Shown here one piece after another: positions 26,369 through 49,171 of a stretch of 64,000 nucleotides of DNA (position 1 is the first letter of the stretch; the number at the start of each line of letters is the position of its first letter). The stretch comes from Gibbula magus (lineage: Eukaryota > Mollusca > Gastropoda > Trochida > Trochidae), in assembly GCA_936450465.1 (NCBI GenBank), contig OW388297.1, positions 49,387,630 to 49,451,629 of the forward strand. The letters are read 5' to 3'. Position numbers and translations under genes: made by a program. The notes below the pieces were generated by a model, which worked only from the letters and a program-made list of their open reading frames with translations, was not told the DNA's origin and ran no database searches.

Positions 26369-28839
26369 TTAAAATCGTTACTTTAAACATTGGACAAAAT
26401 ATTATTGTCAAAGCAATGAGAACATGGGGAAACAATTTCAAATGTTGTTTAGCGTTGAAATATGTACTCGGGGATAACTTTGTACTTTTGTTTAGATCCT
26501 GGTTATCATGTATATTTAGTATTAATGTATGAATTAATTGGTTTTGTTTGGTTCTTCTGACAATATGAGGTTGTGATTTTAAACACAATTAATATCACAT
26601 CTCCAGGTATGTAAAGTTAAAACGTTTCCAATGGCGTTTATAAAGATGTTAAACGAACACATTTTACTAACTTAAGAACGATTTATCAAATATATGATTG
26701 TATCTGATCATTTAATAATTATTTTGAAGTAACAATGAGACATATATATGGAATGTTATTAAACTTTGAGCTTTGTTCTCTGTACCATAAGATAATACAT
26801 TGACAAATACATTCAATATGTGAAACATTCATTCTTTGTGGTTTATCTTAAAATAAAACAGTGTTCATGTAGACTAAAGTTAATCACGGTTACATTTTAT
26901 AAACAGTGAAATGTAGCTAAATTCACACTACAATTAAGTGACACATAGATATACTACACTATGTTGAAAGTCTTGAGTTTATTTCTTCATTTATTGCACA
27001 TTTACTCGCACACCCAATCCACATTGTCAAGCATTGGTCAATGAAGGTCAACGTTTCTAAATATAGCATAAGAAGCTATTTTGAGAAGATAACAACGGGC
27101 TTCGTGTACATCTATGTGTAATTTGTAGATGACGTTTTAGAACATTATTCTATCAACACAAAAGGAATACTTCTCAATAGTGTACCGAAAATCATGTCAC
27201 GACTTTCACGGGAAACCGAAGAGTCACAAGCGAAACGTCTTGAAATAGACAGTTTGCCCTTCCCTGTGACGTCACAGATCACTAGCGCGTGACGTCCTTT
27301 TGTGTGATATTGTTTGGTTATACATGTATATCGGTGGGAAAAGGTTCACTGCATATATAAAGAGAGATTTTCGTAGCAAATTCAAAATTTCATGTACGTT
27401 GAACAAGAGACAAGATCTGAAAATCAATCCCAATGGATTATTTAACCATAGGACTTCACATTGTGAGTTTATTTTTTATATTTATTTTTCAAATTTACAT
27501 CATAACTAACATTATTTTACAATAAGATTAATTTAATTTCTTTCATCTGACAATCAAAAACATATCTGACAGAAACAAGTTATTTAATCATAAAAAATAA
27601 TGGTTTGTTTTGGTTTAATCTTAAAATTTATGATTAGAACTAACGTTACTTTAAATATGATTAATTTAATTGATTTTATCTGACCCATAATCAAGTACTT
27701 AACAAACAGAAACAGGGTATTTGCTCATAAAATTGTTAATTAAAATCTCAATAAACATGTATATGAGTCTATAAAATGACCTCTCCAAAACCTAAATTGC
27801 CAATGTGTGCACATTATTTACTAACACTTGGATTTAATATATACTTAACGCACTGTATCCCTGTTTCACATAACATATACAAGTAAATAAATAAACAGAA
27901 AACACTAATAAGTATAACCACGCATGTGTTTACACATTGGATATCATATTATCGGACTATCCTAGGTGTGGCAGCGATGTTAAACCGGCTTTATCCATAT
28001 CGGCAGTTCATTAAGGTAGATATACGTCCACTGCATATGACGTAATATAGGCCGCGTGTACTGCATATTTAGGCCAGCAAGTGTGAAAATGAAATATGCC
28101 CGCGGCCTGGCTTCTCCATTCCCGCGGTATTAGGCGGCTAGATGTAAATGACATACGTAGCAAGCAGGCTTGGTTACACGGTCATCCGTCGGCCATCGCG
28201 TTCACCCACTTTCAACTCATCGTTGCGTCCGTCATATCCTCCAATCCGATGTTTGCCGAATGCAGCATACAGTGTGTCAACGCTGATATCCGAGGTCTAC
28301 ATGTTCAAAGAGGATCGTCTCAATCTGTGTGTTCGTCTGCTCGCATGCTATCGGATCTGCGTTAGGAAGAATGTAACAGAGATATTTCCGGATTTTTGAA
28401 TTATTCATGTGTGGGATAGAGCATGTCAATACAGGGTTGTAAGGACAATCGGGCCATTATGCTGTTTAGGGGCTCTCTTTGGGACAAACTCTGAAATAAG
28501 TCGGCGTTCGGAATTACCAGTGTCAGTGGTTGTCAAACTTCGGTGTAACAGAAATCATTTCCCTCTTTCAAAACGTGAGTATCTTGTCATTTGAGGCATA
28601 AATATCGCGTTTGTAAGATTGTGTAAATATAGCGTACACTACAGGGATGTAAAGATAATGTGTGGTGTGTTTTAAAACTTGTTGAAATCTGCCATTTGCG
28701 TGAGTATTGTGTGTATGTGTGTGAGGTTTGTATTTAGGTTTATGAGTATAACCCTTGGGTAAGTAGGAGCATTATAATGACAATGAATGGTTGCGGTTGA
28801 CATGACCAGCCGAAGCTGAGCAGCGTCTGTGTATTGTAT

Positions 28840-28999
28840 ATGTACTGAATGTATTATTCATAGGGCATGACACTACGTGTATGTACTGGATGTATCGTGA
28901 TATTTTGTTTGAGCTAGATGCATTATGTATGTATGTATGTATGTATGTATGTATGTATGTATGTATGTATGTATGTGTGTATGCATGTATGTATGTATG

Positions 29000-29032
<33 letters not shown>

Positions 29033-29610
29033 ATATGTATGTAGGTACCGTATGTATGTATGCATGTTTGTATGTATGTATGTATATATGTATTTATGAT
29101 ATTGGGTTAATACTTTGATGTATTACGTTGGACTATGTATTATGGTAGTGTGTGTACCGGTTGTATGGTGTATCATCACATTATGTAGGATTCTAGATGC
29201 ATCATGTATGTGTGTTGGCTTTGTGTTTATGTTGGTGTATCGTGTATGTAGTATGGTAGTGTGTATACGTACTGTTTTTTTGGTGTATCATGACATGTAT
29301 GTATAAAATGGATCATGTATGTTCTGTGGTAATGTATGTATGTACTTGCTGTATGGTGTATGATGATATTATGCATGTACAAAATGGACCATGTATGTAT
29401 GATTACATTGAGTATATATGTTGATGTATCATGTGTGCATTATAGTAGTGTGTGCATGTACCAGTTGTATGATGTATCATGATATTAGGCATGTACCGTA
29501 GACAGATCGTGTATGTACGATGGCATTGGGTTCATGTGATGATGTATCATTTATGTATCATGGTCGTCTGTGTATGTACTGGCTGTATAGCGTGTATCAT
29601 AACACACTAT
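28840..29610 (+). repeat. ATGT microsatellite inside an approximately 115-bp minisatellite
   Basis: A core (ATGT)n/(GT)n tract at 28924-29098 sits in a larger array. A GTACTGG.TGTATGGTGTATCA-type block recurs near 28882, 29154, 29268, 29341, 29457 and 29576, mostly 113-119 bp apart. Cys/Tyr/Met- or His/Thr-repeat open frames here are artefacts. Confidence 0.85.
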
Positions 29611-32600
29611 GTCACACATATATTTGAAACAATTACAAATTTAATGCCCAGTTGTATTGGTTTAAAAGAATTTCTGAAATCTTATAAAAAGAGTGTTTCT
29701 AAAATATAAGTATATTTTCATTGAGTAATTTAATATATAAAAATAGTGGACACACTGACCATAACATATTTTACTTATAGAAAGATTCATAATGTGCCCA
29801 CATATCTTAATCTCACTAATATTGAGGTGAGGCGATGTTTTGACCATGTGGCGGGTGTGATGACATATTACGACTGATGTAGGGCGTGTTTTGGGCAACA
29901 TGTTGTGCGAGTGTGTGTGTGTGTTTGTGGGATGAATTAAGGTTCGACCATCGAATGACTGGTTCTGACGTAACGAAACCGGGGGCCTGTACCCACCTAA
30001 TATTGACCGTATTTCGAAACAGCCATCGCCGTGGGTACCTAAGCGTATCGAATTAACCTTGTTGTAGATATTAACGGTAACGTGATATGTACAGAATTCT
30101 CACGACATATTTACACCGAATAAAACGTAACAATAACGGGCGTGGTATCCTTAAATACTCGTACGTGGCTATCAAGACGTGCATTTTTGTGTCTACATGA
30201 CATCTAGTTCATGAGAGACGATCGAAATTTAAGTAACCTGCACAATCCAATAACTACACATATCCAATAACCATTTATTATAATTTGTCATAAGAATCAC
30301 ATATGTTTTCAACATAAACAGTTCTCTCTAAATTAAACCTCCTAATATCACATTTTATCAAACATTGATAATTTACAGAACCCATTCATATCGACCTTAT
30401 GGGATCAGGATTTGGACCTACAATATGATATTATTATAATTAATCTTATATAATTTTACTTGTTAGCTTCTCTTGTAATCAATGATTACAACGGATTACT
30501 CAGTTCGATGTTTGATTAAATCATCACTCCAGGTGTTATGTACTGTTCGTTAATTTCACACATGCCGTGTGGATTAATACTTAATACGCATGACGATTTG
30601 TGTTAACGAAGTTCATTATTCCGAAAAAATATCTTAACCATGACAATAGATTCGTCATTAACATTGATAAGTGAAACATCTTTAAAATAATAAAATTTGC
30701 TTATACTTATACTTTTGAAATATTTTATTTTGAAAAATATCTGAAAATACAAATAAAACGTGTTTATATCTACCGTTTCATTAAAATGTATTGAAAGGAA
30801 CATCTTTGCGTTTGTGGCGATAAACATATTACAACTTGATGATGTATATTTCCTTATAAGTTCCTTAAATAACGCTCATTCCTTATGTGAAGTTTGAGGG
30901 ACGTTTTCTATGTGTCAATTTTCATATAACTTAAATTATTCCAAATTTCATGTTCAAAAGAACATATTGTGAGAAATAATTTAAACAGTTTTGATAAACC
31001 CCGATCCCCTGCTTATTATTCAAAGGATCTAAGTGTCATTATTAACAATTTCATAAACACATGGTGCAATTTCTGCGTTTTGTTAAAAAGAACGCCCGTG
31101 ATATATATATAAATAGTGTCAAATTCTTTCTAGGTCACACGGGTACATTTCGGTAATTTTGTCTTCTCATGTAATCGTTGCTGCTTATAAAACAAACCGA
31201 CCACCCATTGGGGTACTAAAAGTAGACGTGTTAAGCTTATCTAAAGTTCAAACTTATTTTGGTTAAGTGTACGAACGAACAGATTATAAAAAGTCAAGTT
31301 GAGAATTAATTTAAGGGTTATGTAAGAACTGAATTCTGATCGGTAAAGGATAGTCGCGATATGGGTACCGTACCAACAACCAATATTACCCATACGAATT
31401 TTGGCAATGTTGAAAGATGGACTTAAATATATATTAAGAAGATCAATTATTGGAACGGCCCCTTGTGAGCTGGTAGTAGTCTGTCATACAGATCCATAGT
31501 TTCTAAGAACATAGGCAAGTATACAACAAAACTTCAGAAATCTGTAAATGAAGACGTCTCAGAGGCTCCTTTTATATTTTGATTTCCCCCCAAATTTTGA
31601 AATTTAAAAGAAAATAAATTCAGAAACTAAATATTAGTCTTTTCCTGGAAATAACAGACAGCGTTTCCGGAGTATGTTTATGGAAAGAAATGCTAATTAT
31701 GCTAAAAGTGTTCACCAAAATGACATCGTTTGAATTTTCAGATAATGTTTCACATGAACTAATTTCTATTATTCCTTAATCAATACAATTCCTTATTCCT
31801 TGAAATGTTCCCTTTCATGGGACAAGTGACACATTACTGTACAGTTTAATTGACCTGATTAATCGCTGTTACATCATTCGTTAAATTCTCGAACTGGATT
31901 ATCCTCTGTCTTTACAAATGATGTAGTTCCTTGTTATATACATGTACGCTTATATTACAATCAGCACACTGTATGCGATACAGTACAGCACAGTTACATC
32001 AGTCTTTGAATTTATCACGTCTCTTTTAAGATAAATTAGTTTATATACTGCACAAAATACGGTAAAAATAAGATAGTAAAAAAAGTAAGATAGTATGTGA
32101 ATCGATAAATATGATTAATATCTATAGTATCAACATTTACATATCCCTAATTATTGTTGTGCAGTATAGATTTCTTTAATTGGAAATTAAGTGTTACTCA
32201 TGTGATAGGAAATTAAGTCATATGTACATACATGATATTAAATACTATTTAATTGAAAAACAAAATATAAGTATAGTGATAAAATAATATGTTATTAATG
32301 TGATAGGAAATTAAGTCCTATGTAAATTATGATATTAAATACTCATTGACCCAACTCATATAATGAACATACGCGAAATAGGGAAGCTAAACCACAATAC
32401 GGAAGAAATTTGAACTTGGATATACTTTTGACATTAGGACATGATGTTTTCTACAAGCATCAGTTCCTGGTTGTCCATAGCAGTTGGTCGATCATCGGTC
32501 AACGTCAAAATTGAGAAGACAGGCCATAAGTCAATAATATATCTGCGACCTTTGATTAAGTTAGACATTCTGCTGCGATGAGCATCATGTGAAACCATAC

Positions 32601-33189
32601 TAGTATTGATATTCATAATTATAAGGGTCATAATTATGCCCAAAAGGTCTTATCACTATCTCTCTCGATCATAATTAACTCGCCGCCCTATAAGTAAGTT
32701 TATGGATTTTCCTTAAATCCATAAACCGTGTATTACAAGTCTTGTAATTCCTATTTTGATGTTTCAATTACTAATCTAAAGGAACTAAACCGATAAGTAT
32801 TAACATCAGGGATATGTAAGACATGCAGATGTAAAATCCATTTTCATCAAATAGGATAGAATTTGTGACGACATTATAATCCAAAGGTTAATGGAGCCTT
32901 CGGATTTAAACACCGATTAGAGAGTTGAACTATTTCTGTCGCAAATGAGGGATTATTTTGAGTATATAGCTATGTTGATCACCAATGCTCTAAGAGTTTC
33001 TTATTTCCGGCGTTTTAGAAATAAGAACTCATTTTAGCCCGAATATAGGACTTAAAATATATACTTAAAATAAGATCATCAACACGATTATGCAGATCTC
33101 ATAAGTTGGTTTGTTTCTTTCATTCAAAATTCAGAATTCTTATTTCATATATAACATTTGTTATATTTTTAAGGGTGAAAGACAGCATT

Positions 33190-33345
33190 AATTTTGTTCA
33201 TTGTGTGACAAAAAGGTGGCATTCTACTTCGTAAATTGTCAGTCACATGACGTCATGTTTCAACAAGATGACGTCATAAGACGTCCATAATTAAGCGAGG
33301 TGATCTGGATGCTTCATTTATGAAATGAACGTCAGTTACGAACCT
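33190..33345 (+). repeat. Dispersed repeat with two TGACGTCA palindromes
   Basis: TGACGTCA at 33248-33255 and 33269-33276, followed by GCGAGGTGATCTGGATGC and ATGAAATGAACGT. The same arrangement occurs at 49858-49940. The octamers match the cAMP-response-element consensus; function is unknown. Confidence 0.7.
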
Positions 33346-33419
33346 TCGGTATTAATTATAAAAATATAAATAAAGCATTTTACATTTTCCAGGTATAATT
33401 TTACAGGTATCTATGTTAA

Positions 33420-33637
33420 AGGGACACCGCGTCGCGGATAAAAATGAGTCTCACCTTTATCTCACTAAACTGAATCTGCTAACGAGTTACGCTTCACTTC
33501 ACTGTCTACCTGCAGTAGTTTTTATTACCAATAACGTCAATGGTCTGAAATTCGATGTGCGTGACTTGTTAGCAGACATGTTAGTCAGCACAGGTAGATG
33601 CACATGATCTGATTTTTATTCTCAACGTGGTGTCCCT
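33420..33637 (+). mobile_element. TTAA-flanked MITE, family 3 (218 bp)
   Basis: TTAA at 33416-33419 and 33638-33641. About 29-bp terminal inverted repeats starting AGGGACACC, ending GGTGTCCCT. The 64-codon frame covering most of it is not a gene. Confidence 0.87.
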
Positions 33638-35699
33638 TTAAAGAATGAACTTTTTGCCAAATAGGACTGTATGTTTAGCCTTAAACTATTTTTATGGATT
33701 ACCAAAAGCAGTTTATGATAGTGATGAGAGATGACCCTTTGCCGGGATGAATCAATAAAGTTGCGAGTTACCTCCCTTGTCTTGAACAAACAGGTCACGT
33801 ATTCAAGGACCGTCTCTTATAAATCACGTTGTCACGATGTTCTAAATATAGTTTCACAAGAAAGTGATCGTAATGTCTTCATTCATAAACTAAGCTGAGC
33901 ACGGAACACGCTGCGCTGTAGATGAAACCAACTTTAGATAACCGACCCAGTCTATTGTTGTTGAAAGCCTGATGTCGCCAACATGACAATATGGCTCTTT
34001 TAACGAAACAGTTTTAAAGTTGAACTCTTACAGATTAAAGGTTTTGTTTATTGATAGAATTATTGCTTATCCCAGGTGATATGTCTATTGTTTTTCGTTG
34101 AAAGTCAGAAATGTTGCCATTTGCATTCTATTCAATATTTTAATCGCTGATAAATGTTCATGGTCATGTTGAAACCTTTCCTACTTTAAAGACAAGGATA
34201 AATTTATGGATGTTTAACTTCTTTATTTCACAATGGCGACGTTTGTCTTTCTATTACACCAACTTCTAGAATGCCTCTCAAACAGTTGGTACTTTCCTAC
34301 TTTCCCAAATCCGAATTCCATCGTTTATATTTATGTTTGTATTTCAAACCATCTTTAGAGTCACAATGTTTTAGTATTTTGTAAGATTAGGTGACATACT
34401 TTGCATTAAATGCATTTTACAAAACACAACGATCAATAACAAAGGTGCAATACAAATATCACCTGGATAAGAAATCAGTTTATTTAATTAATCAAATTTC
34501 ATTTTATTTTACGTTAGCTTTACACACAATGTCTTTCAATTCTACAAATCAAATCAAAACTAAAATTCATTAATTGCGAGCTAAGAGAAATGGATAATAT
34601 CTTATATGACTTATATTCTGTTTTCCTATATGTTGTTTTTCATAGGCCAATTATCAACTACCCTACACATTATTTCTTGTAGGTCGGTAACGTTAGAAAC
34701 ACTTTCAAGCCATTGTATATCATATACTTGTTTTTATTTACAAATTTTTGATATTAAAATAAGGAAGGACAATATACCAAGCATATTTATTGAATGCAAA
34801 CAAATATAACGTCAATGTATTGTTGAAAACGTGTTTCACACAATGCATTTACGTACGGCTGTGTATATGATGCTATATACAATGTCCAAAATGCCAGTTT
34901 TTGTTTTGCCAACGTCACAAGTCTATTAACAACTTGTATTTGTCATTCACCGGCCTCGACAGTGCAGTGATGAACGGATGCCCTTTAGATTATGGTTGTA
35001 AATTCGATTAAATAGTGTCAAAAACAAAAGAAACGTCATACTTTTTAATTTAAATATTTAATTTTAAATTTAACGAGGTCATGTTTTATATTAAAACAAC
35101 TTGTTAAGCATTCAGATGGTTAGGACGGCGATTCTGTTTTGGTGGAATGGATTTCGAATATGCCTATCTGCACATTTGGGCTGTAGCTGTTCATTGCCAA
35201 CATTATAGCAAAAATATGGTCAATCATGCATTAACCGCTCATATTTCATTATCAAAAACCCTACCAGGACACTCGGTGTACTGTATATTTAAAGCTTTGC
35301 TGTCTCTGTGTTCGTAACACTAAGTAGACCCTTGCTTCGAATTGGCTGGTAATAAGATACAATAGCATAGTTTAATCTATGATTTGATCCTTAGCAAATT
35401 GTGAGAAGTTCGGTTTATGAAAATCGCAAACCTTCTATTGATTATGATTTCCGTCCCTTTAAGAATACTCCAATGTTATACCAGAAGATCGTGAGCACAC
35501 GTCAGTATCGGTTAAACGTGACGTCAAACCATTGTTATAACGCTGAGTAACGCGAACTCTAGTTATTTAACGTTCGAGGTATCAATATAATGAATGGCGT
35601 AAGTTATCAGTTTGACGCAGTTGGCTCGCACAAAAACCGTTAATTAAAAAGTATGTTGTCACGTCGGTCGCGACCGTTCACAGCATGTATGGTAAATGA

Positions 35700-36230
35700 A
35701 TGAATGTGGTCATTGATTATGTCGGACCAGTGAAGGTGTATGTCGGGGAGACAGGGATGAAGATATTATATATGTTCATTTGAAGTGAGTGATTGAGTGA
35801 ATTGGAACCAGTGAAGGTATGAAGATACTATACATGTTCTTTTGAAGTTGATGTTTGAGTGAATTGGAACTAGTGAAAGGAGTGACAGGAATGAAGAATC
35901 AAGTGAATGTTGAAGTGAATGATTGAGTGAGAGGTAAATATTTTTATGTACTCATTTCCTAATGAATGAAAGCATTTTTTGATGGCTCAGTGCGAGACCA
36001 GTGGATGCATATATTGTGTTGCTACAGTATATACATTATATTATGTACAGAATAATCTTGTAAATGTTAATTTCCTAATGAATGAATGAATGAATGAATG
36101 AATGGACGGATGAATAATGTCTCAGTGCGAGACCAGTGAAGCCACATGTTTTTGTGATAGAGGTGAATTTACGTGTAAATGTTAATTTTCAAAATGAATC
36201 AGAATGAATGGATGGATGGATTATGTCTGT
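35700..36230 (+). repeat. AATG-type degenerate repeats upstream of the IP3 3-kinase start
   Basis: Repeated GTGAATGATTGAGTGA and GGAACCAGTGAAGG blocks and an (AATG)n run near 36078-36105. Also a TCTCAGTGCGAGACCAGTG block twice (near 35984 and 36119). Confidence 0.75.
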
Positions 36231-36954
36231 TTGATATGAATGGAGTGAATATACTGGAAGATGCTTATTTTCCTTACCAGCGATACTTTGATTAATGGTT
36301 AATACTTTTAAATTATTTGAAGACGGCGACGCGTGTTTTTGTGAAGAAAGTTTCCGTATATGTAATGAATGAATATTGAATGAATGTGCGTTTCTGTGAA
36401 ATCAAGGGAATCTCATTAGAATAATTCTGTAATGTTTGTATAGGCGGATCTTTAATGAGTGTGAGCCGTACGTGGTCTTATCTTGATGGAAGATTTCAAA
36501 TATTAAGATAACCCCTTTTCATAGCACGGAACTTTGACCTTTGTATTTATATTGAATGTGTTTACGTTAGAGGTGTGCTTGATTATATTTACTCCAGTGA
36601 TAAGCGGTTTTGTGAGGGGTTTGAAATTATGACTGTCAGCAAAATCATGTGTTGTATGACTCGTTGATTATCATTAATTGTGACTTGTTTGTGAATGTGA
36701 GAGTTTATCATTATATAGGAAGTACATTCGAAGTTTATATTCATTACGTGATATCACATCCTAAACGCGTTTTTCACTTAATTCCAGAGGAATATCTCAC
36801 ACGATCTTCTAACAGCCATGGCAAGAAATATATTCCCGGATAATACTTATGAGATTTCATTTCCTCGAACACTGAATGACGTCTTTTGAGTGACAAACCC
36901 GCCTGTGATATTACCTATCTATACATTGTGTATCTATCTAGATTATAAACAAAT

Positions 36955-46153
<9,199 letters not shown>

Positions 46154-48510
46154 GACAATTAGAGTTGGCTCCCCTTGTGGAGTTTGGTCTTATCAGAGGC
46201 AAGAAAACCATTGACAAATACGATGGTGAAATTTGCCGCATTGGTCTTTTGTGCTCCGTTGCGTCAACACGACAAGAAATCCACGAAATCGAAGGACTGG
46301 TTTCCACAATACGGACCATCTAAACGTGAAATCACTTACGTTACGATTGTTATGTAAAGCAAATTTATCAGCGACAAGAATGGGTACATTTCATGAAATC
46401 ATTTTCTGTGATATTTGTTTGCATTTCATTTTCATTGAGCGAAAGATTTGTGTGTTAGGAATTGTTATATGTAGTCATATGTTATGCCATAATTATTATT
46501 TTGTATAATATGTTATTTAAGTATAATATACTTCAAGTCTATATTTGAAGTACCAGGAAAAGCATAAATATTTGTTTCTGATTATCGTATAGAAATATAC
46601 GACACTGGCACCTTTCACAAAGGGAATGAACAACAAAAGTTTTATAATTATTATTTTACAAATATATTAAAGTAATGAACAGAAAATGAGCACTTTGTAT
46701 GCCCTTTAATTATAGTTATATTAGAAGTTGACAATTCCAATTTTATCTGATGATCCACTGCAAATCATATTTGCATTTTTGCACTGCCCAAATGTTTGTA
46801 ACTATCAAATTTCCCAGCATTATTGATTCATATTAAATTTTAGTTGACGGCTTTTTGACGATATTGTTTTTTTTCTTCAAATAAGTTTGTCAGCATTTCA
46901 AAAATTAGAAGTGTAAGTAGACATGTAGCAATACTAGAGAACACTTTTATACTTTGGTAGATTGCTATGAATGCTAGGCAATAACCCTATACCTTATGGC
47001 CATTTATTTTGTAGGGATACTTTCCATAGGCTTTTTAAATGTCAGTGACTATAACATTTTTAAACTAGTGTCCAAAAGAAATGTTGCCAGATTTTCAACA
47101 ACCATAAAGAAAGTACTGCCACTTGGTAAACATTAAGACAATTTCGAATGTCTTTGTTTTTTTGTTGATTTTGAGTTTTTAATGTTACGAAACTTTTATT
47201 TTTATGCTTGTGCAAACAACGATGGCGTGATGAAATCGTTATGTTATCAAAACAAATTGAAGGGGGGTAGGGGGGGGGGGGGGGGGCAAATTTGTTTGCA
47301 TTTAATTTTTAAATGCATGAATTATGGAAAAAATGTTGGTGACGCAATGTTTCATCTAAGACTTTAATTCGTTGACATGTCGTTACTCTAGGACGCCATG
47401 AAAAAAGCCATATTTCACTCAAAATGGACGATTTTGGTTAGTTCTGGACACAACATGTAACTATGTTTTGGTCGAATTTATCATTCGGGAATTAATCTTG
47501 CATTTTTGTTTACAACATTTCTTTTGGACATTAGATTATATAATATACAATCATATTAGTTTAGCATAGTATTTATGACATAAGATCGTGTGTGTGCAAA
47601 GTAGTACCTAAGTATACACCAGAACAAAATTTAAGGAACATCCAAGTTCGAATCCTAAAATGTGATTCTGTTGAAAATTTTGAATCAATTGATGAAATAA
47701 ATCGGTAATGTAAATCAGTAATGTGCTGTATCACAAGTTCATTATTAGACAATATATTTATTGAAATGATGAATGGTGCTTAACTTTTGTTCATATAAGT
47801 TGATAACCTGCATTGAGGTAATTCTTTGTTAACATCTACGCAATTCTGCATAAGAAATTAAGTGCCTTTCATTCAATGCCCGAGAAGAACAATTCTATTT
47901 CATTATTTCAAAACTACCTTAGCGTACTCATGCATTTACTGTCTTAGACATTTCTGTCATGCTAGAGTATTTCCTGTCTTTGAAACGTGGCTAATATATA
48001 TTTGTTGCTGTTAAGTTACCACTGGAATTGTTTATGAATGCAAAAATGTTAAATTTGATGGATATTATTTATAATGGTGAAATGTTTTTTTATGAGTAAT
48101 ATCTTAAGTTTTAAAGGTTTTTATGTTTCAATCTGTCTTTTGTTATAACTTTTATTATAATTTTAGCTACATTGTTAAGACAATTTTGAATTTTAGTGAT
48201 TGTTTCTATTTTATTTGTCAACGATCAATTATGAATTCAAATCGCCGATAAATCTATGAAAATGGCCATGATTAGAGTAATGATCAAATACTCATAATAA
48301 GAATTTCATTAAGGCAATCAGCTATACATGAACAAACGGTGCCTTTGATAAAGTAAAACATTTTACCAGGCGCAGCTCCTCTACGGTGTGAATTTCAAGA
48401 ATGCATCTTTGAATTTTACTGTATTTTGTTTACATTTATTGTATTTTTTTGAAGACAGGGTATACAACGAGAAAATGTCTGTGTTCAATTATCTCCGACA
48501 TCAAATAAAG
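46154..48510 (+). other. Probable 3' UTR and downstream flank of the IP3 3-kinase gene
   Basis: AT-rich sequence with no supported exon. Possible polyadenylation signals are ATTAAA at 46666-46671 and AATAAA at 47696-47701, with another AATAAA near 48504. Which is used cannot be told from sequence. A long G run lies at 47262-47286. Confidence 0.35.
47262..47286 (+). repeat. Poly-G run
   Basis: Six G, TA, then 17 G. It could form a G-quadruplex in DNA or in a long 3' UTR RNA. Confidence 0.95.
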
Positions 48511-48727
48511 GAAACAAATCTTGGAAATGTTTTTTTTTAATTTTCAGTGATGAATGAGCAAGCAAAGCTCCAAGTCAATAATTGAACGAAAATAGAAGCT
48601 AAAGTTATTTCATAAAAAATCTGTTGAAGCGTATATATTCTCTTCAACAGAGGTTACTCTCCTCAGGAAACCTCCCTGTGTCCACAGCAGTGCATCCTGG
48701 GTCTAGTTCCACAAATCAATCTTAGAG

Positions 48728-49171
48728 CAGTCTGATTAAAATCGACGGTTTTCCGTGGAATAAAAAAAGCAAAATAGTGCATCTACCGGGATACGAACTC
48801 GTTCGTGGGTTTCCACGCCAAACCGTCTGAAAGCACCCCGTACACTAGCGTGTTCGGGCGCAATTCAGCTAGCCAATCAAAAGATGCCCAACAAATGCTT
48901 TCGGTGCGAGAAACTAGGGGCAGATAACTCCAAACAGCTATCCTTTTGTCTGTTCCGAATGCTTTCAAAACCGCAACCGTTTAAATACTATGATGTGATT
49001 GGTCAGCTATTTGACTGGGTTTTGGCTGCGCTAAACTGGTTCTGAACACACGTCTATACGGGGTGTTCTCAGACCTTGTGGCGAGGAATCTACAGAACCT
49101 GTTCGTATCCCGGCAGATGCAAAATTTTGCAAATTTTATTCCTCGGAACAAGGTCGATTTTAATCAGACTG
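48728..49171. mobile_element. Foldback MITE with a perfect 10-bp target duplication (444 bp)
   Basis: Target duplication AATCTTAGAG at 48718-48727 and 49172-49181. Perfect 18-bp ends CAGTCTGATTAAAATCGA. Inverted similarity then continues for about 100 bp on each arm, including CCGGGATACGAAC. Located about 2.6 kb after the IP3 3-kinase stop. No coding capacity. Confidence 0.93.

Larger units (their letters stand above)
1..36954. other. Long gene-poor region upstream of the IP3 3-kinase gene
   Basis: I find no supported exon in this 37 kb on either strand. Its short open frames lack family signatures, and several overlap repeats. The recognised repeats are listed separately. The intervals between them (notably 240-670, 1040-1490, 2000-2510, 2960-4840, 6340-8550, 9010-10960, 14000-16290, 19350-21220, 26600-28840, 29610-33410 and 33640-36950) are AT-rich DNA in which I see nothing further. 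It may be intergenic or an intron of a gene lying off the left edge. Confidence 0.6.

Noticed and set aside
28096..28594. GC-richer segment with three overlapping frames
   Set aside because: No recognisable domain in any frame; could be an old transposon or a regulatory island, but nothing decides.
28772..29118. Met/Tyr/Cys/Val and His/Thr repeat frames
   Set aside because: Microsatellite translations.
48783..48968. 61-codon - strand frame
   Set aside because: Lies wholly in the foldback MITE.
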